A DNA stretch of 64,000 nucleotides, taken from positions 80,976,093 through 81,040,092 of the forward strand of contig NC_061122.1 of assembly GCF_002878395.1 (NCBI RefSeq). The letters run 5' to 3'. Source of the DNA: Capsicum annuum (taxonomy: Eukaryota > Streptophyta > Magnoliopsida > Solanales > Solanaceae). Of this stretch, positions 32,919 through 42,236 are shown piece by piece. The position numbers and the translations under genes were made by a program. Within the stretch, counting starts at the first letter, position 1, and every line of letters starts with the position of its first letter. Below the pieces are notes generated by a model. That model worked only from the letters and a program-made list of their open reading frames with translations. It did no database searches and was not told where the DNA came from.

Positions 32919-34740
32919 ATGTTCGAAAAGGGTATTGCTGCAAATATTCCAGCCTCTTGAAATGTTTCAGCAACCATAGAGAACAACTCTACAGATTCAA
33001 CTGGAGATTTGCAAAACATTCAAGCCTCTTATCAGTTTAATGGAAAAAATTACCTAAAATGGGCTCAATTAGTTTGTACCTTTTTAAAGGGTGAAAGGAA
33101 ATTACAAAATCTTATCGATACAAGACCATCTTAAGAAGACACCACATTTGATGCATGGGATGAAGTATGAACATGAGGCAATGGTGAAGTCTTGGTTAAC
33201 TCCATGCTTCTGGAAATCAGTGATATCATCATATTTTTAAGCACTGCTAAGGAAATTTGGGATGCAGTGAAGGAAACGCACTCTGAAATACATGATGCTG
33301 CCTAGATCTATGAAATAAAACAAAATTTTCTGCAATAAATCAAGGAGCTCGATCTGTCACTGAATATTCTAACTTTTCTCAGGGGTTATGGAAAGAAACG
33401 AACCATTATCAATGCATTCAAATGGGTTGTAAAGATGATGTTGTGATTTTGAAAAGATTTATTGAAAAGGACTAAATACAGAATTTGCTGTCGTGTGAGT
33501 GCAAATTTTAGGAAAAGAAGGTTTGTCATCATTGAACGAGACAATGGCCATTATACGGACAGAAGAAGGGAGGATTGTTATGCTTGAAACACAAATTAAT
33601 ATAGGTTCAGCTCTTGTAACAAATGGGACAAGTTCAAGAGAATCAGGGATTTCACAACGGGATCAAACCCCTGGGTTCATTCAAACAATCAGTCACAATT
33701 TTACTGCACCTACTGCAAAAGTATCGGCACACCAGAGAGAGATCCTGAAAACTCAATGGTAGACCCCCAAACAGAAATACTAGTGATGGAAAGCATGCAA
33801 ATATAGCTAGTAGTAGCCCTCAGACTGATGAAAGAAATCAACAAGTCACCTCAGCTTCAGCTGGTAGTTGTTCATTGGCCTTCACAGGTATTCCTTCCTC
33901 TTTTGTTACTAATGTCTCAAAGAAACTTTCTCCAATGCGGGTGGTTGATTTTGGGACAACTGGTCATATGACCAGTTCCTCTCATTTCTTTATGTCATAT
34001 TTCCTAACTATAAAAAAATAACAATAGCCAATGGTTCAGTTATTACTGTAGTTGTACAAGGAAACATACCACTGGAAAAGTTTGTGATACTTAAAGATGT
34101 CATTCATGTCCCACAGTTATTTGCAAATCTCATTTCTATCCAGAAACTCACCAAGTGCCAAGTAATCTTCTTCCCTTCATATTGTTTATTTCAGGAATAA
34201 CACGAAGGAGATGATTGTGCCTGCTAGTGAGAAAGGTGGTCTTTATTGTCTGGATTTCCACAATGGTGAAGATGCAACTAAGAATTCCTTATCTCGTTCA
34301 TTCTTGTCTAAATCTATTATGTGTCTAATAAAGAGAAAGTATAGTTTTATCATCGTTGCATAGGTCAGTCATGCTTTTATGTAATTAAAATGACGTTTCT
34401 ATATTTGTTCAAAGATTTGATTGTTTTCATAGTGATGATTGTGAAATTGCAAAACACAAACGTGTTTCCTTTCCAATTAGTAACAAAAGATGCAGACTCC
34501 ATTCTCTTATTCATAGTGAAACAAGGGGACTTCTCCCTCTCCTAATATTTCTGATGTTAGATGGTTTTTGTCATTCATCAATGATCGTACAAGAGTAACG
34601 TGGATCTATTTGTTAAAGCAACAATCAGATGTCACCAAATTCTTCCTATCTTTTTTTGTTTGATCAAAACCCAATTTGATATGCCAATTAAAAGATTCCA
34701 ATCTAATAATGCCAAGGACTACTCAGTCAAAACCTCTTTA
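32919..34740 (+). pseudogene. copia D gag, protease and integrase (broken)
   Basis: Gag: YQFNGKNYLKWAQLVCTFLK, then FDAWDE, TAKEIWDAVKETHSEIHDAA and a clean segment MQILGKEGLSSLNETMAIIR (33499-33600). Protease: VVDFGTTGHMTSS (~33940), D-F-G where D-S-G is expected. Pre-protease/integrase block: HVPQLFANLISIQKLTKCQV. Integrase: VRWFLSFINDRTRVTWIYLL. Stops and frameshifts are frequent. The frame is lost at the junction with the gypsy LTR. Confidence 0.8.
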
Positions 34741-34745
34741 TTTTT

Positions 34746-35640
34746 GTAACACCTTCAGGCTAAGATTTGAACCGTTTTAAGTATGTAAATAGACCTGAAC
34801 TCGGTGAAATTTCTAAGATCAATCCTTTAGTGTGGAAGAGCATTGGATATGAAATAAGGTCATAAGAAACCCATAGAACAAAGTTGCGTTGAAAGCTTCT
34901 CTACGGATTAAGTTTTCATATAAGTTTTTTCTAGGATCAATTTCAAATGAGCACTCTCCTATAATATGAAGTGTGACGTGGCCTAATTCCTACAAAATTA
35001 AATATCTTCGAGTCTTCTTTCCAACGACATTAATCGTTCGTTAATCCAAGTTCAGCGTAAAAAGTTATGATCGTTTTACTCAAAGGTTGCATAGGGAAAT
35101 GGTGCAAGCCAAAAGTGCGATTGCAAAATGAGCCTGCAACTTTTAGGAAGTTGTCGGAAAGTACAAGAAAGAGCTTCAAATGTACGAGCCGCATCCCCAT
35201 TATGTGAGAAAAATTTGGGTTCACACATTTGGCCGACAGGGTTCATTAAAAGGTTGTTTTCTATGATTGATCCACTTTATTTGTCATTCCCATCAGTCTA
35301 AGTTGGTTGTCTCTCCTCTCCTCATCCTCCATCCCCAGGGTAAGTCTCTCTCACGAATTTCCCCATAATTCCAGTTAGTTCCATCATAACCTTAGGGTTT
35401 GCAAGAAAAGTTCAGCCAAGATTTCAAGAACAAATTTTTACTCATCCAGGTATGCAACTACTCGCATGATGACACACTCCAAAGTTACTTTTATCATTGA
35501 TTACTACTTCTTATTTATTGCAATTCAACTCTCTTAATGACTAAAATCAAAGGCGTTCAAAAGTGTTTACAAAAACCCTCATTTACTTTTATTGTTTTAA
35601 ATTAATACGTGCAAGCATTAAGTGAGCTACTTCCACTCTA
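34746..35640 (+). repeat. 5' part of a Ty3/gypsy LTR (solo or truncated)
   Basis: It starts TGTAACACCTTCAGG right at the copia D break. The following text (GATTTGAACCGTTTTAAGTA, ACGGATTAAGTTTTCATATA, AACGACATTAATCGTTCG and so on) is typical of a Solanaceae gypsy LTR. No PBS or coding region follows, and the right end is not defined. Confidence 0.6.
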
Positions 35641-36419
35641 AAGCGAACTTTGCAAATTCATCCACAGTGGTTAGACCCCAACCTCAAAGTTGGATTACAA
35701 ATATTGACAACAACCGTGTGCACTTTTCTTGGGTGTAATTGAACATTATCAATGGAACTGAAACTTTTTGCTTTGATCGGAGAAATTGTCGTCCATTTAT
35801 TGCTTCTGATGGTTTCAATGCACGAGGTTTCAGGTTGTGGGCTTTTGGCAGATGGTGTTTGATTATCCATTTTTGGGATATTTTTTAATCTTGCATTTTT
35901 TGAGCTATGTCTCCCCAACCTGCCTCTAATGTAACCTCTGAAGTGATAATGACAGAGCTTTTTCCCCCTTCTAGAGCTAAGCTAATGTACCTTCCATATT
36001 TGTTGTATTTAAGAGTGCATAAGAACTCTACAAAATGATCTCATCGTCCCCTCCTGACCAACATTCTTTGTTCCTTCGTTGTGGTATTAAATACGTATGT
36101 TATCCACTTCATGACTTTAAAACATAAAGTTACTTTCCTCATCAAAATTCTGCTATGTTGGACCCATCAAACCTCGCACGAGACTTCGTATTATCACAGA
36201 AGTTAAAACCAGCATGATAGTTAATCCTATCTTCCCACATATTACCACAAACCTGAGTTTCTGAATAATCTCTAGGGAATGATTAAGGAGAAACTGTCCT
36301 CTATAGCAAAGATCACCAGAAAATACCTCATGTGATCAGAATAAAATAAGGTTGTTGAGTCTCGGCTTACATGCCTGGGAGCATTTCTTTCTCCTCGCTA
36401 CCAAATTTTTTTTCACCCT
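35641..36419. other. No gene recognised
   Basis: Only short ORFs without conserved motifs. There is no tRNA box, clear terminal repeat or splice-consistent exon series. I looked here for upstream rhomboid exons (membrane-span or WR motifs) and saw none. Confidence 0.35.
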
Positions 36420-37238
36420 TTTTTCTTGAAAAATATGCTTAGATGGATATGTGGGATACTAGAAGAAATAAGATTAGGAATGAAGATATACAGGGCAAGA
36501 TGGGAGTAGCTCCGTGATGGACAAGATGCGGGAAGCAAGCTGAAATGGTTCGGGCATGTGAACAGGATCAGGGATGTCCAAGACAGGAGGTGTCATTGGC
36601 GGCCATAGGTTTGAGGAAAGGCAAAGGTAGACAGAGGAAGAGTTGATAGAGGTAATTAAACAAAACATGGTACATCTTCAGCTCACCAAGCACATGACCC
36701 TAGATAGGTGAGCATGGAAATTGAGGATTATAATAGACGGTTAATAAGCAGTTAAGCATTTTCTCCCAGTGGTAGAGCAGGGTTCTTGTCGGGAGCACCT
36801 ACATGTTCCCCTACCAATATTGTTATTGTTATTCTCATTGTCATTGTTATTATTCTTGTTATCATTGTCGTTGTTACCGTCATCATCATCGTCATCATCA
36901 TCATTGTTATCATTCTTGTTATCATTGTTATGGTTGTCTCATCATCATCACCATTATTGTTATCATTGTTATGATCATCGGCGGCAGCGTGATTATGATT
37001 ATGATGTTAGCATTAATTTATTCTTCAATTTTATTTCTGTCAGTACTTTTCTTTTTTCAATATTTTCGTCATAGCTTTTTACTCTAGTATTTCTTTCAAA
37101 CCACGTTCTGTGAAGCTGAGGGTCTATTAGAAATACCCCTCCACCCCACGAAGGTAGGCATAAGGTTTAGGTACATCCCACCCTCCCCAGACTCCACTTA
37201 TGGGACTATACTAGGCATGCTTTTGTTGTTGTGTTTTG
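36420..37238 (+). mobile_element. Divergent RTE LINE 3' end
   Basis: + strand MLRWICGILEEIRLGMK, then SKLKWFGHVNRIRD and fragments of the GRGRPKKYW...LTKHMTLD block are the RTE C-terminus. Near 37115-37215 come GAGGGTCTATTAGAAAT, CACCCTCCCCAGACTCCACT and a short GTT tail (~37222-37238), the 3' UTR signature shared by all RTE copies here. Stops abound. A trinucleotide-rich stretch expands the interval between coding end and tail. Confidence 0.8.
36824..36990 (+). repeat. ATT/GTT/ATC trinucleotide-rich low-complexity tract
   Basis: An imperfect run of TTATTGTTATT-, ATCATCATCGTC- and ATTGTTATC-type triplets. It gives open frames in three phases simply because of the period-3 composition. It probably arose from an internal GTT tail of the LINE. 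Confidence 0.85.
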
Positions 37239-37315
37239 AAAAATATAACAATGTCCACTCATCAAAAGGACAAAAAACACATGCACTACTAGGTACACTA
37301 GGTATGCTTTTTTTT

Positions 37316-37590
37316 AGGCACAATACATAAACATGTCCTTTAACTTGGCTCAGATCACTTCTATGACCTCCAACTTTGAGTGTATACAAGTAGACGCTTA
37401 AACTTAAATAAAGTTGAACAAGTAGACACATATGTCCTATGTGGCGTCCTACGTATATTATGCCTCATAGGATGTGTGTCTATTTGTTCAACTTTATACA
37501 AATTTAAGTGTCTACTTGTGCACACCCAAAGTTGGAGGTCATAAATGTGATTTGAAGCTAAGTTGAAGGACATGTTTATGTATTATGCCT
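37316..37590. mobile_element. Foldback MITE (~275 bp)
   Basis: The left end AGGCACAATACATAAACATG and the reverse complement of the right end AGGCATAATACATAAACATG match. The inverted match continues imperfectly for ~130 bp per arm to a centre near 37445-37455. T-rich runs on both sides (T9 left, T7 right) may be the TSD but are ambiguous. No coding capacity. Confidence 0.85.
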
Positions 37591-37670
37591 TTTTTCTAAT
37601 TATCAAAAAAAGAACTCATGCACCACTGATGAAGTGTGTTATGACCACGCGATATGAATCTTAACAAATC

Positions 37671-37675
37671 CTTCT
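37671..37675 (+). repeat. Target-site duplication of the SIRE-like copia (left)
   Basis: CTTCT here and at 45333-45337 exactly flank the outer ends of the two LTRs. Confidence 0.75.
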
Positions 37676-38573
37676 AGTTGGGTTCCTGTCTTGTTCTTAT
37701 TATGTTTATTAAGCTCATGTTTTGATGATTGACAAACTTCATCACTGGAATCTGATCCGTACATGTTTGATTGTTATTCATATTCCGTTGATTGCCTACC
37801 TAGTCAAAGGACCAGTTATATGAATTGTTGTCCCAATGTGCAGTGTTACAATTGCACACATTTGTCTTATGTGCCAATTGTCTAGTACTTTTCTGGACAA
37901 TGTCATCACATAAGTGAGACGAATTTTTAGTGGTCCTTTCAAGCATCCACTAATGAGGAAACTTCTCTCCCAATGTTCATCATATATATATATATTCTCT
38001 ACCAAGAGAGAAGTTCAAGTTTTTGCAAATCATAAAAGAAAATCTTCTCAAGCAAAAGCCTCATCTAGTACTATAAAAATTCAGCAATTTAGAAACATTT
38101 TGCTCACAAAGAAATATGTTAGTAGTTCTAGGATGATTGATTTTTGTATTGATCTTATAATTGTAAACTCACGTCTCATCTTTGAGATTTTTATGAGTAG
38201 TTTTGTGGTTGAGTTTGTGTTGAGTTGTGTTTCTAGCTAGAGTTAGCTAGTGGAGTTCTCCAGCAGAGTTATTGTTAAGTGTGTGTAGCAATGGAGCTAT
38301 TGCTGGTGAGTAGAAATTAAGAGTTTAATTCGTAGATTACATAGAGGTTGTAATCAGTTTGTTTGCTTGAAGTTTAGTGGAGAGTCGGGTGAAATCCTAC
38401 TGGGGTAGGCCGTGGTTTTACTCCTTTAAGCAAGGAGGTTTCCATGTAAACATTTCGTGTCATTTACTTTCCTATAGCTTTTATTATGTTCTAATTGTTC
38501 TTGAATATCCTCATATAGGGACCTGGTACCTAATCAGGTCCTAGTTACAGTGGTGGACTCTTACGAACCATCA
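37676..38573 (+). repeat. 5' LTR of the SIRE-like copia
   Basis: ~898 bp. A (TA)n TATA-rich stretch CATATATATATATATTCT near 37981-37998 precedes the presumed transcript start. It ends CCATCA, followed by a 2-base spacer and the PBS. Confidence 0.85.
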
Positions 38574-38575
38574 AT

Positions 38576-38587
38576 TGGTATCAGAGC
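38576..38587 (+). other. Primer-binding site of the SIRE-like copia
   Basis: TGGTATCAGAGC, complementary to the initiator tRNA-Met 3' end. Confidence 0.9.
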
Positions 38588-38631
38588 GGTACTTCATATA
38601 AGGTTAACACCTAGGAAGGATCCTATTCAAG

Positions 38632-39971
38632 ATGGCAGTTCCACTCAGTCTTGAGGAAGGTCAATCAACTACACGACCCCCAAGGTTCAATGGGCAGTTC
38701 TATAATTGGTGGAAAATCAGAATGCACAATTTCATCGTGGAGGATGGTGAGTTGTGGGATGTGATTTGTGATGTTCCTCATGTGCCCATGGAAGTTGTTA
38801 AAGAAGGGGAAATTTCTCTATCTATTCCCAAAGCCAGGAAGGACTATAATGTAGGTGACATGATGAAGATTGAAAAGAATTACAAGGCTAAAAAGATCCT
38901 TTTATGTGGAATAGGAACAGATAAGTACAACCGGATCTCTGCTTGTGAATATGCTAGGGAAATATGGGAAGCTCTGCAGGATGCTCATAAGAGAACAAGT
39001 CAAGTGAAGCAATCAAAGATTACCATGCTTACTACTCAGTATGAGCTGTTTAAAATGAGCGAAGTATAATCCATTCAATTCATGCATGCTCATTTCACAT
39101 CTATTGTGAATGAATTTTAGTGCCTTAGAGAAAACATCAAGATGTATAAGTGATTCAGATGAATAAGTGAATGGTGATAACGCATCCATGTTCGTGAATG
39201 AAGATGAGTCAACAAAATCTAAATTCTTGTTAGCTTTCATGGCCAAATCTGAAGATGGAGCAAATGATGAGGTAACCTTCATTGATGTTCAAAATAACTT
39301 GAGAAACTATTATAAGAAAGTGTCTTGATCGATGCCTTTCACAATCATGCTATTGAAAAGGAGTCTCTAGCTAATGAACTAAATGAAATTGAAATAGAGA
39401 AGGTATCTTTATTTGCAAGGAATTCAAAGCTTGAAGTAAAAGTTGCTAAGAATAAAAATGAAAACAAAATGTTGAGTGACAAACTCGAAAAGATAACCGA
39501 GAAGGTGGAGGCAAGTAAGTCATTCACTAGTCTTGAAGAGAAGCTGAAAAAGGTCAGTTTAGAACTTACTGCCTCTCTTGAACGAAATAGGGAGCTAGAA
39601 AAGAATTTGAATAGCATTAAGAATGATCTAGAGAAATCCCTTTCGTGGACTGCTGCATTAGAGACTCTTACAAAGCTAAGTAATATGAGTCAAATTTTAA
39701 AGGTCTTGGATCTGAAAAGGACATTTCGTTATACAATCCTCATAGCAAATATGCATCTATTTCATATAATTGGTTGTGTACTTATTGTGGGAGGAATGGT
39801 CATTACAAAGAAAATTGTCAAGTCCTCCTCAAATCAAAGAGAGAAAATCTGAATTTTGCTCAAACCATCAAGGGACCTGGTCCCAAAGAGAGAAAGCCAA
39901 CCTTGCCTGCATGGGTAAGAAGAAATCTTATCCATCCTTTTACTTGCCTAAAGGGACCAAAGCTCATGTGG
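38632..39971 (+). pseudogene. SIRE-like copia gag (broken)
   Basis: The ATG at 38632 starts MAVPLSLEEGQSTTRPPRFN with PRFNGQFYNWWKIRMHNFIV and TDKYNRISACEYAREIWEAL, QDAHKRTSQVKQSKITMLTT. This is a well-preserved gag N-terminal domain of 145 codons, then a stop at 39067. 39325-39852 encodes a long charged coiled coil (NELNEIEIEKVSL...KLEKITEKVEASK). In another frame a zinc knuckle CTYCGRNGHYKENC (39775-39816) is intact. The frame is disturbed again by the MITE at 39972. Confidence 0.88.
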
Positions 39972-40063
39972 CTAAGTTGGTCGGACTCTCCAAAAATGTT
40001 GCCGCACCGGTGTCGGATCAAACACGCACCCGTAGATATTTTTGAAGAGTCCAAGCAACTTAG
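39972..40063. mobile_element. Short hAT-type MITE (92 bp) in gag
   Basis: Ends CTAAGTTGGTCGGACTCT and, on the other strand, CTAAGTTGCTTGGACTCT form 18-bp inverted repeats. It is flanked by TCATGTGG/GCATGTGG (39964-39971, 40064-40071 region), an ~8-bp duplication with one mismatch. Removing it restores the copia reading GPKL-x-WVPKINK. The body words (GTTGCCGCACC...GTGTCGGATC) are those of a common Solanaceae MITE. Confidence 0.8.
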
Positions 40064-40175
40064 CATGTGGGTTCCCAAAATTAACAAATGACTGTATGCA
40101 GGTGGAAGTGAGAGGACAGTCAACAAAATCAAAAATGATTTATGGATAGTGACTGCTCAAGGCATATGACCGGTA

Positions 40176-40357
40176 GGGCAGCCCGGTGCACTAAAGCTAC
40201 CGCTATGCGCGGTGTCCGGGGAAGGGCTCCACCACAAGGATGTATCGTACGCAGCCTTACCTTGCATTTCTGCTAGAAGCTATTTCCAAGGCTTGAACCC
40301 ATAACCTCCTGGTCACATGGCAGCAACTTTACCAGTTACTCCAAGGCTTCCCTTAAA
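40176..40357 (-). mobile_element. Au-like tRNA-derived SINE, full length
   Basis: Minus orientation. It starts near AAGGGAAGCCTTGG with a pol III A box TGGAGTAACTGG and B box GGGTTCAAGCC, and ends CGGGCTGCCC. It is flanked by CATATGACCGGTA (40163-40175) and CATATAACCGGTA (40358-40370), a 13-bp TSD with one mismatch. It lies in the copia protease right after its HMTG motif. Family knowledge: Au SINEs are moved by LINE machinery and carry internal pol III promoters. Confidence 0.88.
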
Positions 40358-40462
40358 CATATAACCGGTAAAAACTAAGAATTTTCTCTCACTCAAAGCA
40401 TTTCATGGAGGTAATGTGTCATTTGGGAATGGAAAGAAAGGGAATATTCTTGGTGTTGGTCA

Positions 40463-40877
40463 ACCGAGTTACTCGGACTCTTCACTTTCGATATCGCACC
40501 CATGTCAATACGACATGGTGTGGGTGTGGGTGTAGGTGTGGGATTCGTACTCGATCTGGTCAACTGATTATGAGTACTTTGACCAAAATTGACTGGGAAA
40601 GCCCGGAGAGATTTAAGAAATTCTGTAATCAAAACAAAAGCTAAGGTGAAATTAAAGAAAATGAAATATCTTTTTCTCCTCAAGTTTTCCACAAAATTTC
40701 TCATAATTTATGTTTTATAACTCTATTTTTAGATATTTAAATTATTTGTCACTGAATCCCCGCACCCATATCCATCCCTAGATTCATATCCCCGAATCTT
40801 TAAATTGAGACCGAGAAGGATCCGACCTCTAGATCCGTACTCGTATCAGACACACGCACCCGAGTCCGAGCAACTTA
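40463..40877. mobile_element. hAT-type MITE (415 bp) in the protease region
   Basis: It is flanked by a perfect 8-bp duplication GTTGGTCA (40455-40462 and 40878-40885). Ends contain GAGTTACTCGGACTC and, on the other strand, TAAGTTGCTCGGACTC, the same terminal family as the 92-bp MITE 0.4 kb upstream. An 8-bp TSD is typical for hAT elements. Interior has GTGTGGGTGTGGG repeats; no coding capacity. Confidence 0.85.
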
Positions 40878-41085
40878 GTTGGTCATATTGGTAAGTCTCT
40901 TGCTCATGCTATTGAAGACATTTATTATGTGATTGGTCTGAAGTATAATCAGCTGTATAATCTGCTGAGTGTCCCGAATGTGTGACAAAGGAAATGAAGT
41001 GAAGTTCCTACCTGATTCATGTACTGTCACAAATCCTAAAAGTGGTGAAGTGATTTTGGTTGCCAAAAGATGCAAAAATATGTAA

Positions 41086-42236
41086 GTGGCAGATCTTGAT
41101 TCTTTTTGTGGTGAGGATTTAAAATGCCCAAGTGTTGTTGGGAATGATGATGAGCTATGCCATAAAAGGTTAGGGCATGTGAGTTATTCATTGATCAACA
41201 AGCTAATGTCAAGGGAACTGGTGCGTGGACTGCCCAACAGAAAGTTTGTGGATTATAAGGTGTGTGATGCATGTGTTAAGAAAAAGCAGATTCATTCCTC
41301 ATTCAAGCCAAAGAAAGTGGTTAGTTTTTCTAGGCCACTTGATCTCCTTCACAAGGATCTTTGTGGACCTATGAAGAATCCAAATCATGGAGGAAAGAAA
41401 TATATGTTTGTAATTGTTGATGACTATTCAAGGTACATCTGGACTCTGTTTTTAAGAAGTAAAAATGAAACACTTCAGGTGTTTACTATGTTTGCCAAAC
41501 AAGTTCAAGTCAAGATGGGCAATAAGATAGTAAGCATCCGATCAGATCAACAACATGCCAAGTGAATTCCCACAAAGTGGGGTCTGGGGAGGGTAAGTGT
41601 ACGCAGTCCATACCGCTACCTCAGATGAAATGGAGAGACTATTTCTGATAGACCCCCGGCTCAGGACAAATAACAGTATAGCCAACAAACAAACAGAAAA
41701 CATAAAAGCACACCACAAAAATGGGATAACACACTACTAGATAATAATGAAACAAGGCACCCACAAGTAATACTATAATGAAATCATGGGACTGAATTTG
41801 AAAATGTCAACATTGATGAGTTCTCCGCTGAAAATGGAATTAGTCAAAATCTCTCAACTCCTCGAACCCCTCGGCAAACTGGAGATGTGGAAGGAAAATT
41901 AGGACTCTTGAACATATTGCAAGAACAACGTTGACTACCAATGGCTTATGTAAAAGTTTTTGGGCTGAAGCAATAAACACTGCATGCCGCATGACAAATG
42001 GGTGCTTGATCCTGCTGAATGAAACTCCCTATGAACCGATGTTTGGAAGAAAACCTAAGGTATCTCATCTTAGGGTGTTCGGATGTAAGTGCTTTGTCCA
42101 AAATAATGGTAAGGACAACCTAGGAAAGTTTGATCCTAGAAGTGATGAGGGAGTATTTCTTGGTTACTCATCTCAAAGTAAAGCTTACAGAGTCTTAAGA
42201 AACGGACTTAGTGTGTTGAAGAAAGTGTTCATGTGA
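41086..42236 (+). pseudogene. SIRE-like copia integrase, split by an RTE fragment
   Basis: HHCC part: CHKRLGHVSYSLINKLMSRE with CDACVKKKQ. Core: RPLDLLHKDLCGPMKNPNHG, FVIVDDYSRYIWTLFLRSKN. At ~41549 the RTE fragment interrupts, then GTEFENVNIDEFSAENGIS resumes (~41790), followed by SFWAEAINTACRMTNGCLIL and the C-terminal FGRKPKVSHLRVFGCKCFVQ to VFLGYSSQSKAYRV. Two core aspartates are visible; the PQQNG-x-x-E block is altered to PRQTGDVEG. Not functional. Confidence 0.87.
41550..41782 (-). mobile_element. RTE LINE 3'-end fragment (~233 bp) in the integrase
   Basis: Minus orientation: it contains GAGCCGGGGGTCTATCAGA, TATGGACTGCGTACACTTAC, CCAGACCCCACTTTGTGGGA and a short GTTGT tail, the RTE 3' UTR. 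ATCA appears on both sides and restores the integrase reading (IRSDxGTEF) when the insert is removed. Extreme 5' truncation. Confidence 0.82.

Larger units (their letters stand above)
32422..34745 (+). mobile_element. copia element D, 3'-truncated
   Basis: A probable LTR lies at 32422-32680 (TGTTGGGTG...TTTTCCCACA), followed by a degenerate PBS AGGTATCAAAGCTT (32681-32694) and + strand gag, protease and integrase remnants. It ends abruptly at 34745 in integrase, where a gypsy LTR start (TGTAACACC) begins. RT, RNase H and the 3' LTR are missing. The leader carries an Au-like SINE. Confidence 0.75.
40130..41085 (+). pseudogene. SIRE-like copia protease region, interrupted by SINE and MITE
   Basis: DSDCSRHMTGR (from 40146) is the copia protease active-site loop DSGCSRHMTG with Gly changed to Asp. 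The SINE follows immediately. FLSLKAFHGGNVSFGNGKKG and NILGVG resume at ~40380-40460. After the second MITE come GKSLAHAIEDIYYVIGLKYN and LLSVPNVCDKGNEVKFLPDS. Protease would process the gag-pol polyprotein; this copy cannot. Confidence 0.82.

Noticed and set aside
35641..36419. Search for missing upstream rhomboid exons
   Set aside because: No splice-bounded segment resembling the first membrane spans or the WR motif was seen on the minus strand.
36769..37087. Three overlapping ORFs of 62-101 codons with poly-Ser/Leu/Ile/His
   Set aside because: Produced by the trinucleotide repeat, open in all three frames for compositional reasons.
40290..40350. tRNA-like A and B boxes
   Set aside because: They belong to the head of an Au-like SINE with a 13-bp TSD; no cloverleaf with acceptor stem is formed, so this is not a tRNA gene.
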